A DNA stretch of 64,000 nt, taken from contig PLTX01000044.1 in assembly GCA_003164675.1 (NCBI GenBank), positions 45,140 to 109,139 of the forward strand. The letters run 5' to 3'. A model generated the notes under the pieces. The model saw only the letters and a list, made by a program, of their open reading frames with translations, was not told where the DNA came from and searched no databases. This document shows positions 27,588 to 36,128 of this stretch, piece by piece. Each line of letters begins with the position of its first letter. Positions within the stretch are counted from its first letter, which is position 1. Source of the stretch: Verrucomicrobiota bacterium (GTDB lineage: Bacteria > Verrucomicrobiota > Verrucomicrobiia > Palsa-1439). A program made the position numbers and the translations under genes.

Positions 27588-27746
27588 TCAGCCGATTAGG
27601 GTTTGCTTGCTCACACCCGGTATCAGCCGACATTCAGACACCCGTATTTTGAGGTCAAAGCGCCGCTTCTTGATGTGCTCTCCAATGTGGCGCAGGTTCG
27701 CTGGATGCAACGCGGATTTCCATAAATGGCTGATGTGTTTTGGCTT
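27588..27746 (-). pseudogene. truncated HTH (XRE-like) remnant
   Basis: The minus strand reads 'HPANLRHIGEHIKKRRFDLK' and 'ECRLIPGVSKQTLIG' before a stop. The pattern 'GEHIKKRR-DLK' followed by 'GVSKQTL' matches the first helices of XRE-type helix-turn-helix proteins, but the recognition helix is cut short and the rest is missing. It lies in the 445-base gap 27483-27927, which also holds repeat copy B. Confidence 0.4.
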
Positions 27747-27786
27747 TTTGCAGGTGAAACCCAGGTGACAAAAAGGCACCGCTGCC

Positions 27787-27832
27787 AACTGGCATCGGCC
27801 AACAAGCATCAAGGTGCAAAACCATGACCAAA
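27787..27832. repeat. dispersed 46-base repeat, copy B
   Basis: Matches 11568-11613 in the same orientation with few differences. The bases just upstream (AGGTGACAAAAAGGCACC) also resemble a stretch inside the MITE-like element at 32328 (AAGTGACAAAATGGCACA). Confidence 0.6.
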
Positions 27833-27927
27833 GGGGCCAATAACATTGGTTGGGAGGTTGTATTCTTCGGCTCTCCGTGGTATTATAAATACGAGGCATT
27901 TAGTCGTCACCAAGCAGCACAGAGGGA

Positions 27928-28779
27928 ATGGACACTACTCTTGCGAGCCAGAAAGTCCAAGCGGCGGCGTGCACCTTGCGCCGGTCGTTGGGAGTCGTCA
28001 TTGCTGCCGTGTTGATGTTCTTGGTCGCCTGCGAACACTCTGATTCCGTCTCAGACGCTACGGCGGAACAAGAGGTCAACTACCAGCGCGCCAGGCACCT
28101 ATGCGAGCAACAGGACTTTCCAGGCGCAGCGGAGTTTTTCAATAGGGCGCTATTGGTGAACCCGGCGTTTGCCAACGCACACTTGGAACTGGGTTTGTTA
28201 TACGAGAACCGATTGGCTGACCCGATATCCGCCATTTATCATTACCGGCGGTTTTTGGAGCTGCGGCCAGATTCGGACAAGAAGCAGTTGGTTGAAGACT
28301 TTATCGAACGCGCCAAGCTGTCGTTGGCGGCAAAATTGCCCCAATCCCCCATCGTCGATCCGGGCGAGTTGACACGGTTGGAAAATGAGAAGACGGCGTT
28401 GCTGCAGGAGAACGCTGCGCTTCGAACGCTAGTGGCGGAATTGGAAAAGGTGGGTAACGCCGCACAACTGGTAGCGACGACGCCGACAACCGTTACGGTG
28501 GCTTCGGCCGCTCCGCCGGTTCCAACCACGGCGACCACGCCTGCGGTTGCTCCGGGAATTGTGATGGCGGCGGCACCCATCATGTCGACGCCCGAGACAT
28601 CGACCATGGAGTCGTCGCGGGTGCGGACGTATACGGTGCAGCGAGGCGACACATTGCAGTCACTGGCGTTAAGGTATTACGGGTCGCGAGCGGCGTGGGA
28701 AAGGATTTTTCAGGCAAATCGGAGCGGTCTGCCAAGCAAAGATCAGTTGAAGGTCGGGCAGCAGTTGGTAATTCCCTGA
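27928..28779 (+). CDS. TPR-LysM lipoprotein
   Basis: A 283-residue envelope protein. A signal sequence ends in FLVAC, a lipobox. Residues about 48-120 form TPR-like helices ('RARHLCEQQDFPGAAEFFNR', 'AHLELGLLYENRL'). Residues about 145-172 are a short coiled coil, followed by a Thr/Pro/Ala-rich linker. The last about 52 residues are a LysM domain ('RTYTVQRGDTLQSLALRYYG' … 'LKVGQQLVIP'), which binds peptidoglycan. It is 33 bases ahead of the next gene and probably the first of a four-gene run with the ABC exporter. A TATTATAAAT stretch near 27880 could be its promoter -10 region. Confidence 0.85.
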   Translation: MDTTLASQKVQAAACTLRRSLGVVIAAVLMFLVACEHSDSVSDATAEQEVNYQRARHLCEQQDFPGAAEFFNRALLVNPAFANAHLELGLLYENRLADPISAIYHYRRFLELRPDSDKKQLVEDFIERAKLSLAAKLPQSPIVDPGELTRLENEKTALLQENAALRTLVAELEKVGNAAQLVATTPTTVTVASAAPPVPTTATTPAVAPGIVMAAAPIMSTPETSTMESSRVRTYTVQRGDTLQSLALRYYGSRAAWERIFQANRSGLPSKDQLKVGQQLVIP

Positions 28780-28812
28780 TACGAAACGTGGGTCGAATAG
28801 GGCGAGAGGGTT

Positions 28813-29748
28813 ATGTTGAATAAGGTATTCGCGGGGTTGGTGATCGCGTTTTGGGCAGCCATGATGACGGCGCTGGTGCGTGTCGAAGTTTTCCCGCAGC
28901 CGACGGTGATCGAAACTTTTTCGACCGAACGGGTCATGAGGAAAGTGTTCTCGAATCCCGAACCCCTGAGTCTGGACGTGTATTACAACTCCAGCAATCG
29001 CATCGGCCATTGCACGATCGAAATCCAGCCACAAATGAGTGACAAGCCTGGCGACGAATCCGGCCCGACGCAAAAGGTGGTCGGTTACAAAGTCACCAGT
29101 GACTTGAAAGTCAGGCTGTCGGCATTTGGAATGCCATCGCGGCTGACGCTGGTTGGCGAAAGTATTTTCAGCAGGAAATTGGAACTGGAACACTTTCGGT
29201 TTAGCACCGTCATCGGCGAAGGTCGGACGGGTGCGGCTGGCCCGGGAGATGGTCGCGTGAATGTGATCGGAGACGATCATGCCAAAACGGTGCAGGTGGC
29301 GTTCGATTTTGGCGACTTCCACGATGAACGTCTCTTTGACTTTGATCAGGTCAAGGACGCGGGCTTTGCCAACGCATTCGGATTGCCGGGGATGGCCAAC
29401 TTCAGCTTCCTCGGAGGTGGCGGACTTCCCAGTGGTCTCGGTGTGTCTTCGGACAAGGGCGCACACGCGCAGCCCGCGACGACCACGGCCCTCGACCGCT
29501 TGGAAATCGCGGGCAATCTGCAGCGTGTGTACCTCGTGTATTCGAAGATCGACGACCAGATGTGGACGAAGATCTGGGTGGACGAGTCGGGTCAGGTTCT
29601 CAAGGTGGTTACCTCGATGGGGCTGGAGATGCGAAGCGATGCCGCACTGGGAATGGGCGAAGACCCGAATCGAATGGATCGCAAAAGGGGCGGTGGACGT
29701 GAGTCCCCGCTGGGGACAACGTCCCTCTCACGGGGGACCAGACCATGA
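28813..29748 (+). CDS. membrane-anchored hypothetical protein
   Basis: A 311-residue protein with one N-terminal TM segment ('GLVIAFWAAMMTAL') and a large periplasmic part. I do not recognise a family. The middle holds Gly-rich loops ('NFSFLGGGGLPSGLG') and the region 'LQRVYLVYSKIDDQMWTKIW' is followed by a charged C-terminus. The repeated beta-strand pattern and the gene order suggest a periplasmic component tied to the ABC system: its stop overlaps the ATPase start by four bases (ATGA). Confidence 0.7.
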   Translation: MLNKVFAGLVIAFWAAMMTALVRVEVFPQPTVIETFSTERVMRKVFSNPEPLSLDVYYNSSNRIGHCTIEIQPQMSDKPGDESGPTQKVVGYKVTSDLKVRLSAFGMPSRLTLVGESIFSRKLELEHFRFSTVIGEGRTGAAGPGDGRVNVIGDDHAKTVQVAFDFGDFHDERLFDFDQVKDAGFANAFGLPGMANFSFLGGGGLPSGLGVSSDKGAHAQPATTTALDRLEIAGNLQRVYLVYSKIDDQMWTKIWVDESGQVLKVVTSMGLEMRSDAALGMGEDPNRMDRKRGGGRESPLGTTSLSRGTRP

Positions 29749-30488
29749 TCCGCACCGAACATCTCACGAAGCGGTACGGCGGGCTGGTGGCCGTCAACGA
29801 CCTCAACCTCGATATCCCGCAGGGCCAGTTCTTCGCGTTCCTCGGACCGAACGGCGCCGGGAAGACGACCACCATCAAGCTCCTGGCGGGATTGCTCAAG
29901 CCCACCTCAGGCCGCGCGTTTATCGGAGGCTATGATATTCAGTCGGATCCGGTCGAGGCCCGCAAGATCATCAGCTACGTGCCGGACATGCCATTTCTCT
30001 ATGACAAACTCGAGCCCATGGAATTCATGTTGTTCGTCGGCCAGCTGTATGGAATGGAACATGCAGAGCTCGCGCGGGCGAGCGACGAACTGTTTGATGT
30101 GTTCGGGTTGGACGAGGTCCGCACGCAGCCGATCGAAGACCTTTCCCTCGGCACGCGACAGCGCCTGGTCATTGCCTCCGCGCTGCTGCATAAGCCCAAG
30201 GTGATCATTATCGACGAGCCGATGGCCGGCTTTGACCCGCGGAGTGCGCGGGTGGTCAAGAATGTTCTCAAGAAACGTTCCCGTGCCGGTGTGACCGTGT
30301 TTCTTTCAACGCATATCTTGCATATCGCCGAGGAGTTGGCCGATCAGGTGGGCATTTTGAACCGCGGCAAGCTGATTGCGGTGGGAACGATCGATGAACT
30401 CCGGGAACTCAGCGGTGAACAGGGCGAACTCGAAGACACATTTCTGGCGCTGACGCGCGGAGAGGAGCGAGCGACCGAACGGCCATGA
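29745..30488 (+). CDS. ABC transporter ATPase
   Basis: A 247-residue ATP-binding subunit of an ABC-2-type system. Walker A 'GPNGAGKTTT' at about 34-43, Q-loop region 'ISYVPDMPFLYD', signature 'LSLGTRQR' (instead of LSGGQ), Walker B 'KVIIIDEPMAGFDP' and H-loop 'FLSTHILH'. Both its ends overlap neighbouring genes by four bases, so the ATPase, the unknown protein before it and the membrane protein after it are tightly coupled. Substrate and direction unknown; ABC-2 systems are usually exporters. Confidence 0.93.
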   Translation: MIRTEHLTKRYGGLVAVNDLNLDIPQGQFFAFLGPNGAGKTTTIKLLAGLLKPTSGRAFIGGYDIQSDPVEARKIISYVPDMPFLYDKLEPMEFMLFVGQLYGMEHAELARASDELFDVFGLDEVRTQPIEDLSLGTRQRLVIASALLHKPKVIIIDEPMAGFDPRSARVVKNVLKKRSRAGVTVFLSTHILHIAEELADQVGILNRGKLIAVGTIDELRELSGEQGELEDTFLALTRGEERATERP

Positions 30489-32227
30489 ACGCCCTGAAGT
30501 TTTTCCGGTTGCTGATCGAGCTCAACCTGCGGATTGTCCGCCGCAACATCCTCACGTTACGGGAGAAATCGCTCCTGATGGTGTCGGTGATCACCTTGTT
30601 CGTGATTGGCTACTGGTTCGCGGCTTACGCCATCTTCTACATGGGGTTCCGCCATCTGGCGGAAGTACCGGGTCTCCAGGTGATCGTGCTGGACCGGATG
30701 CTCTACCTCTTCTTCGCATTCCTGTTCCTGATGTTGATGTTCTCCAACATGATCATTGGCTACTCGACGTTGTTCAAGAGTCAGGAAACCCAGTGGATGC
30801 TCACGCTTCCCGTCCGCAGTCTCGACGTGTTCCGATGGAAACTCATGGAGACAACCCTGCTGGCGAGTTGGGCGTTCCTGTTTCTGTCGGCCCCGTTGAT
30901 GGCCGCCTACGGGAATGCCCGACACGTGTTGCCGAGCTTCTATCTGAAGGTGTTCCTGTTGTTTATCCCGTTCACCGTCATCCCGGCGGCGCTCGGGTCG
31001 ATCGCGATCCTGATCGTCACCCGCTACCTTCACCGACGGGTTTTCAAGTGGGTGCTCTTCGGCGTCAGCGCCGTGGGCATCGCCGCCGCCGTCACGTTTT
31101 TAAAGCCCATGCAGGCCGAACAACTGGAGCAGGCCCAAATGGTGGCTTCGCTCACGCAATTGCTTCACAACAGCAACATGACCCTGCAACCGATGTTGCC
31201 GAGCTACTGGGTCGCTTCGAGCATGATTGCCTGGGGGGAAGGCTGGTCGAGGAAGGGGCTGTTCTATTTTCTCGTTCTCCTGAGCAACGCCATGATGGCC
31301 ACCCTCGTTTGCCTGACCATCAGCCGCCGATTGTTTTACGAAGGTTGGTCGCGCAACCATACCCAGGGTGATTTTCAGCTGGGTGTCCCGCTCTTGGACA
31401 AACCCATCAATCTCCCGCGCGCGGACCTCGCCGACCGCATCGTCAACCTCTGGCCGCGCCTCCATCACGTCACCCGCGCCCTCGTCATCAAGGACATCCG
31501 CGTGTTCTGGCGCGATACCTCCCAGTGGAGCCAGTTCGTGATCTTCTTCGGCCTGCTCGGCCTCTACGTCCTGAATCTCCGCAGCGTCGCCTACGATTGG
31601 AGCAATGAGTACTGGGCCAGCTTCGTCTGCTTCCTCAACCTCGGCGCCTCCAGCATGACACTGGCCACCTTGACCACCCGCTTCGTGTTCCCCCAGTTCA
31701 GCCTCGAAGGCAAACGCCTGTGGATCGTCGGCATGGTCCCCAACGGCCTCAAACGCGTCCTCCTCGAAAAATTCTGGCTCAGCAGCGTCTGCTCCGCCGC
31801 CATCACCCTCTGCCTCATGCTCACTTCCAGTTGGATGCTCCACATTCCCGGCTGGCTGACCCTCCTGTTTGCCTCGACCGTCATCGTCATGAGCTTCGCC
31901 CTCTGCGGCATCGCCGTCGGCATCGGCACGCTCTTCCCCAACTTCTCCTCCGGCTCAACTGCCAACCGCCGCGACGACAACCCCGCCCGCATCGTCTCCG
32001 GCTTCGGCGGCACCTTCTGTTTCCTCCTCAGCCTCGTCTACATCGTCCTCGTCATCGGCTCCGAAGTCCTCCCCATGTACCAGAGCTTCGCCGCCAACGG
32101 ATTCAACGACCGCGGCCAACCCTGGGGCCTCGTCTTCTCTTGGATCTTCGTCGCCTTCCTAAGCCTCTTCGCCACCACCATCCCCATGTCCCTCGCCCTC
32201 AAAAAAGTCGACTCCCTCGAAATCTGA
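30485..32227 (+). CDS. ABC-2-type membrane subunit
   Basis: A 580-residue polytopic membrane protein with roughly twelve hydrophobic segments, about twice the size of common ABC-2 permeases, fitting the class of large 'putative ABC exporter' permeases. Segments such as 'FFAFLFLMLMFSNMIIGYST', 'LFKSQETQWMLTLPVRSLDV' and 'SAPLMAAYGNARHVLPSFYL' are typical. The middle cytosolic part contains 'ALVIKDIRVFWRDTSQWSQF', a conserved feature of these proteins. It ends the operon; the next 970 bases are repeat-rich. Confidence 0.85.
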   Translation: MNALKFFRLLIELNLRIVRRNILTLREKSLLMVSVITLFVIGYWFAAYAIFYMGFRHLAEVPGLQVIVLDRMLYLFFAFLFLMLMFSNMIIGYSTLFKSQETQWMLTLPVRSLDVFRWKLMETTLLASWAFLFLSAPLMAAYGNARHVLPSFYLKVFLLFIPFTVIPAALGSIAILIVTRYLHRRVFKWVLFGVSAVGIAAAVTFLKPMQAEQLEQAQMVASLTQLLHNSNMTLQPMLPSYWVASSMIAWGEGWSRKGLFYFLVLLSNAMMATLVCLTISRRLFYEGWSRNHTQGDFQLGVPLLDKPINLPRADLADRIVNLWPRLHHVTRALVIKDIRVFWRDTSQWSQFVIFFGLLGLYVLNLRSVAYDWSNEYWASFVCFLNLGASSMTLATLTTRFVFPQFSLEGKRLWIVGMVPNGLKRVLLEKFWLSSVCSAAITLCLMLTSSWMLHIPGWLTLLFASTVIVMSFALCGIAVGIGTLFPNFSSGSTANRRDDNPARIVSGFGGTFCFLLSLVYIVLVIGSEVLPMYQSFAANGFNDRGQPWGLVFSWIFVAFLSLFATTIPMSLALKKVDSLEI

Positions 32228-32327
32228 CTTTAGCTCAACCCAGCTCTCCCCACCCGCCCCGACGCAAACAAAGCCGAATCCACGTCGTTTTGACCCTCCG
32301 AACGGCCCCACGAATAGCTCCGGACCC

Positions 32328-32450
32328 CCAAACGAAGCCAATTTTAGCAAAACGAAGCCAAGTGACAAAATGGCACACTTTGGTTGCTAACGCATTGTCC
32401 ATCAAGCCAATCCACAACCTCCAACACTCCAAAAAATTGGCTTCGTTTGG
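32328..32450. mobile_element. MITE-like element, copy 1
   Basis: A 123-bp element bounded by a perfect 18-bp inverted repeat: CCAAACGAAGCCAATTTT at 32328-32345 and its reverse complement at 32433-32450. A second internal AAAACGAAGCCAA follows the left end. A diverged copy in opposite orientation is at 53055-53181. No transposase is present, so it would be non-autonomous. Confidence 0.65.
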
Positions 32451-32548
32451 CAGAATTACATATATGGGGCGTACCCCCCCTGTTTACCCTGAGCAACGTC
32501 GAAGGGTTTGCCCTGAGCTTGTCGAAGGGAGCGCGGTCGAAGGGTCCC

Positions 32549-32616
32549 CTGTAGCCGCGCGCGGCGAGCGCGGACCCGATGCCGTCGTTCTGTAGCCACG
32601 GCGCTCTGTCGCCGTG
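32549..32616. repeat. TGTAG-hairpin repeats, copies 2 and 3
   Basis: Copy 2 (32550-32573) has TGTAG with stem CCGCGC/GCGCGG. Copy 3 (32591-32616) has TGTAGC with stem CACGGCG/CGCCGTG and loop CTCTGT. Against copy 1 at 2357, one stem pair has changed on both sides (G-C to A-T), keeping the pairing. A weaker fourth copy lies at 32998-33028. Confidence 0.6.
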
Positions 32617-32874
32617 CCCTTTCTTCCCCTATATCAAAGAACAACCAAACCGCGCTGACTATACACTATCAAATATATACTGTCTAGTCATTTTTCAATG
32701 TCGGATGCCCCGAGCCTGATCCGGGGCGACGATCCACTTTGAATCATAGGTTTCCCGCCGCAGGCGGACTGCCGGCTCTGGCGGGGCAGCCGGCCCGGCT
32801 GTCGCCGTACTCCCGTCGTCCGTCCTGCCTTCCGCTCTTTCGCTTTCCGCCGACTCCTCGTCTCCTCGCCCCTT

Positions 32875-32898
32875 GGGGGAGAGGATTAAGGTGAGGGG
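32875..32898. repeat. CTCTCCCC-type repeat, second copy
   Basis: This 24-base unit is the reverse complement of 6421-6444 with a single mismatch. A more diverged relative is near 35102-35124. Confidence 0.6.
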
Positions 32899-33200
32899 TC
32901 CTCCTGCCGTCGTTTCCTCCCCGCCGCCACCTCCCTTCTGAGATCTTAAATCTCCAATCTCAAATCCCCGCACGTCCACCCGCCGCCCCCGGCCCCCTGT
33001 AGCGGCGCTCGGAGCCTGCACTGAGCGCAGTCGAAGTGACCGTCGGTCGTTGCCGTACCGTCGTCTCGCTTGTCTCCCGTCCCTCATCTCCCATCAGCCA
33101 TTTCCCATTGACCATCTCCCCCCACGCCGGGCTTGCTTGCCAATTCCGCCGCTTGTAGACTGCACGCCGTGACCAACCTTACATCGCTTAAATTGAGATC

Positions 33201-33452
33201 ATGAGCGACAAGGACCTCAGAACACACGAAGTCACTTTTTGCAGCCGCGTTTCAAAGTGGGCGGACTCGCTTTTTGAGAGCAATCCATCTCTGCCGTTCA
33301 AGCGCACGGAAATTGAGGAGTCCAAAGGCATCAACCGCAAGCGTTCAGATCTGCGCGTCTATGACGCGAAGAAAAAGTTGATTGTTGCGGGGGAAGTCAA
33401 GTTGCCGGGGACGCCCGAAGGACGCAACGCATATAATTCTGCCCTATGGTGA
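33201..33452 (+). pseudogene. 5' fragment of a restriction-modification gene
   Basis: The 83 codons from ATG 33201 read 'THEVTFCSRVSKWADSLF' and 'VYDAKKKLIVAGEVKLPGTP', as at the N-terminus of large DNA methylase/restriction proteins of the Eco57I/N-6 methylase kind. 'DLRVYD…GEVK' gives a D…ExK nuclease-type motif. The frame stops right after 'YNSALW', where the family would continue for hundreds of residues; nothing convincing follows. The gene is truncated, with repeats on both sides. Confidence 0.6.
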
Positions 33453-33875
33453 GCACAATAGCTTCGCTTCCGAAAGGAGCAAGGCTGTGCCTGTCCCACA
33501 GCGTTCAACGTGCGCAAATCGCACGCCTTGGTATGATTTGACCTACACGAAATGCGGTCAGCCATCACTTGCAATCCTCGCAATCAGGCTTACCTTGTAG
33601 TGGAGAGTCGAGCGACCCTCTCATCAAGTCAGGTACGTTGAGGGAGAAATACCCACCCTTGGGAACGGCTCGAGGGTCCAAAACCGAGAGATGTGCCTCG
33701 ACTCTCCCTCCGTTTCCACCTCCCGAATCCACAGCCGCTCAGGTCTGCCGCCCACCTGCTTCCCGGCTTCCGCCTTCTGTCTCCTGTCTCCTGAATTCTG
33801 TCTCCCTTCTCCCTTTCATTCTTTACATTTTCCCGCCCCCTGCTATCCTACCTCCAACAAGGAGGAATTTTTTGT
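33453..33875. other. intergenic stretch after broken R-M gene
   Basis: 423 bases without a credible gene. A fragment around 33500-33600 can be read in pieces but not assigned. From about 33700 the plus strand is strongly pyrimidine-rich (repeated CTGTCTCC-like words) up to the AAGGAGG ribosome binding site at about 33859. Confidence 0.5.
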
Positions 33876-34517
33876 ATGAAACGTGGGGAAGGTAGCGCCG
33901 CTACCATCATGCCCGAATCCAAAAACGGGCCCGTGCTTACCGTCGTCGAACTGCCGCCGCATCGCGAAGAAGTCGATTCCAAACTCGAACAGGCTCGCGA
34001 CCATTTGCTCGCCCTCCGCCGTCAGCAGGAGGAACTCGAACGCCAGAAAAACGAACTCGAGGAACTCCGCCGCCGTCAGGACGAGTACAGCCGTGGCCGC
34101 GCCGAAATCACCGATAAACTCGCCCGCGGCCTCATCGCCATCGAGCGCCAGCAGATCGAGTCCCAGCGGCTCACTGAGCTTTGCGAGTCTACCATTATCG
34201 CCTTCCGCGAATACACCGAACAGATCGAGCAGATCAACGACGAGGACTGGAAAAGCGCCAACGTCCGCGAAGAACTGAGCAAGGCCCTCGCCACCATTGA
34301 GAGCGCCCGCCTCGAATACAATCGCGCCCACGCCAAACTCGATTGCCTCAACCCCGCTGCGGGCCAGCCCGTCGCCGACCTCGCCACCGATCGGAAAAGG
34401 AAACTGCCCGCTTGGGACGAACTCGTCCGTTACGCCTGCATCGGCGCGGCGGCCTCCGCCCCGCTCATCGTCGCCGGCACCATCTGGCTTATCATAGTAA
34501 TGACGGCGAAACATTGA
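33876..34517 (+). CDS. coiled-coil protein with C-terminal TM helix
   Basis: A 213-residue protein with AAGGAGG about 10 bases before the ATG. Residues about 35-155 are a long, highly charged coiled coil (Glu/Gln/Arg-rich heptads such as 'RRQQEELERQKNELEELRRR'). One TM helix lies at the very end ('APLIVAGTIWLIIVM'), so it is tail-anchored with the coiled coil in the cytoplasm. No known family. It is followed after 14 bases by a second protein with the same C-terminal anchoring, suggesting a two-gene unit, perhaps a scaffold at the membrane. Confidence 0.75.
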   Translation: MKRGEGSAATIMPESKNGPVLTVVELPPHREEVDSKLEQARDHLLALRRQQEELERQKNELEELRRRQDEYSRGRAEITDKLARGLIAIERQQIESQRLTELCESTIIAFREYTEQIEQINDEDWKSANVREELSKALATIESARLEYNRAHAKLDCLNPAAGQPVADLATDRKRKLPAWDELVRYACIGAAASAPLIVAGTIWLIIVMTAKH

Positions 34518-34531
34518 CGCGGCACCCGGCC

Positions 34532-35065
34532 ATGCGATTCCGTTCCAAACGCGCCGATCCGATTGACCGGGCCATCAACGAGCTCGACCACCAGATCGCC
34601 ACCGTCCAACGTCAGTTGCGCGAATTGACCAATGACCCCGCGCGCGCCGCCACCGTCGTGTCGCCCGCAAAAAAGGTCACCCGATTCGTCGAAAACATCC
34701 TGTCGGCATCCGGAGACTTTACGGACACGCCCCAGCGCGCCCGCCAGGACCTGTTCGATGTCGCCGCTGAACCCCTCAAGGAGTTGGAAGCCGAGCCGAT
34801 CGCCTTTGCCCACAAACCCGAGCCCGACCTTTTCGCCACCACGTCAGCGTCAGCCACACACACCAGCCCCACCACGAGCACGGTCGCCCTCGAGACCGCC
34901 CAGGTCGTCCCGCCACAGGAAAAACTCGCCCATTACCTCGGCGCCGGCAGCATCAGAAGCTACAAACCGCTCAAGCGCGTCCAACGTCAGCTCCGTAATC
35001 GCTTTTTCATGTGGCTCGGGCTATCCTTCGTCGCGTTATGGATCATCTGGTTCGTGATTCGGTAA
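34532..35065 (+). CDS. small tail-anchored membrane protein
   Basis: A 177-residue protein beginning 'MRFRSKRADPIDRAINELDH', with a helical N-terminal segment ('QIATVQRQLRELTNDPAR'), a Thr/Ser/Pro-rich middle, and a single C-terminal TM helix ('FMWLGLSFVALWIIWFVI'). The architecture mirrors that of the gene before it. No known domain. The start was set at 34532 because the upstream in-frame extension overlaps the previous coding sequence and is Arg-rich, shadow-like. Confidence 0.7.
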   Translation: MRFRSKRADPIDRAINELDHQIATVQRQLRELTNDPARAATVVSPAKKVTRFVENILSASGDFTDTPQRARQDLFDVAAEPLKELEAEPIAFAHKPEPDLFATTSASATHTSPTTSTVALETAQVVPPQEKLAHYLGAGSIRSYKPLKRVQRQLRNRFFMWLGLSFVALWIIWFVIR

Positions 35066-35131
35066 TCACCGACACCAAGCGGTTTCCCTTCGCCCCTTCA
35101 TGGGGAGAAGGTCAGGATGAGCGGTGGTTGA

Positions 35132-35398
35132 ACAATTGCACCCGCAGCCTGCCCATCAAACGCCGCCTGCTCCAAATCGAAGGCGTGGGTCGCTGACAAC
35201 GACAAGCAACTCCGTCTTTGCGACAGTGACCAGTTCGTTTCGTTCCTGGCAGCCTTGGGTAACGCGCTGTCGCCGGAACAGGCCAACCTCGGCATCAAAA
35301 CTGCCATGACCGGAGACGAATTCATCTATCCCAGTGTGCATGCCTTCGAAGAGGAAATCGTCTGGTCGCTGTACCAAATGGCCCGCAAGCTGGATTGA
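35132..35398 (+). pseudogene. 3' fragment of an unidentified gene
   Basis: An open frame without a usable start codon runs from 35132 to TGA 35396-35398. From about residue 18 its translation looks like real protein: 'AWVADNDKQLRLCDSDQFVS', 'FLAALGNALSPEQANLGIK' and 'YPSVHAFEEEIVWSLYQMAR'. The even codon use and amphipathic C-terminal helix argue for a coding remnant whose 5' part is gone. I cannot name the family. Confidence 0.35.
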
Positions 35399-35496
35399 CC
35401 AGCCGCGGAAGCCGACGGCGGTTGGCCATTTCCGTTCCGCATTCGCGGGCTTGCATTTTGGCCCGACGTGGCTGAGGTTTAGTGGTTAGGCTATAG

Positions 35497-35955
35497 ATGC
35501 AGCCTCCAGCAAATAACGACTTAGATTTGCGTTGGTTCCTCCCGCTATTCATCGGAGGGTGGTGTGCGTTTGAGGTTTCCTTTTCTATCATCAGCGGTTG
35601 GTATGCGCTATCGCAGCGTTACCGGTCGACACACACTGTGGAGGGGCGTCTGTTCCCATTTGCTTCCATGAAGCTTGGTCCGAGGTTCTTCCCTGTGAGC
35701 TACCCTCTATTCGTCCGTTTGGGATTGGCTGGCATCTCCCTGTCCATTTTTCCTCTCTTCCGCATTTGTCATCCACCATTGTTCATTCCTTGGAGCGCAG
35801 TGTCAGACTGTCGGCGCGAGCGGCATTTGTTTTTTATGCACACCGCCGTTTATGTATCCGAACCGAAGACCCGTATGCTGTTTGCTGGCCGATTGGGCAG
35901 CGCCATTTATGATTCGTGGTCGAGAGACCATGCACAGCCTGGGAGGACGGTCTAA
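35497..35955 (+). CDS. small membrane protein, unknown function
   Basis: A 152-residue protein. Residues about 12-40 form a TM helix ('WFLPLFIGGWCAFEVSFSII'), followed by 'SGWYALSQRYRST', and a second hydrophobic region 'LAGISLSIFPLFRICHPPLF'. The words 'SGW--L--RYR' and 'HPPLFIPW' recur in a family of short bacterial proteins of unknown function that I recall but cannot name. It stands alone between a decayed fragment and pgi. Confidence 0.65.
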   Translation: MQPPANNDLDLRWFLPLFIGGWCAFEVSFSIISGWYALSQRYRSTHTVEGRLFPFASMKLGPRFFPVSYPLFVRLGLAGISLSIFPLFRICHPPLFIPWSAVSDCRRERHLFFMHTAVYVSEPKTRMLFAGRLGSAIYDSWSRDHAQPGRTV

Positions 35956-36128
35956 TAAATCGCTTCAGCCAACCGCGACCCGCTACGCGGTAGATCTTTG
36001 GAAGTTCAAACTGTAAGGTTCGCAAATCGTTCAAGGCGGGTAGGCAAGTTACCCATCCCGCTCGCCAAAATGTGTTTGCCGCACTCGGTCGAATCTGCGA
36101 TAAACCACCGCTCTGGGAGGGCAGCGGT

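Larger units (their letters stand above)
32228..33200. other. repeat-rich intergenic island 1
   Basis: 973 bases without a credible gene. It holds a MITE-like element (32328-32450), CCCTGAGC-type motifs with GTCGAAGGG (about 32487-32545), TGTAG-hairpins (about 32550, 32591, 32998), the 24-base CTCTCCCC-type unit (32875-32898), and pyrimidine-rich CTCCCAT-like runs to about 33125. Confidence 0.7.

Noticed and set aside
32235..32432. 65-codon frame inside the MITE-like element, with a similar frame in the 53-kb copy
   Set aside because: The two translations are alike (WIGL-DN-L, HFVTWL-F-K-GFVW), but this follows from the DNA repeat; stop and start positions differ and ribosome binding sites are missing.
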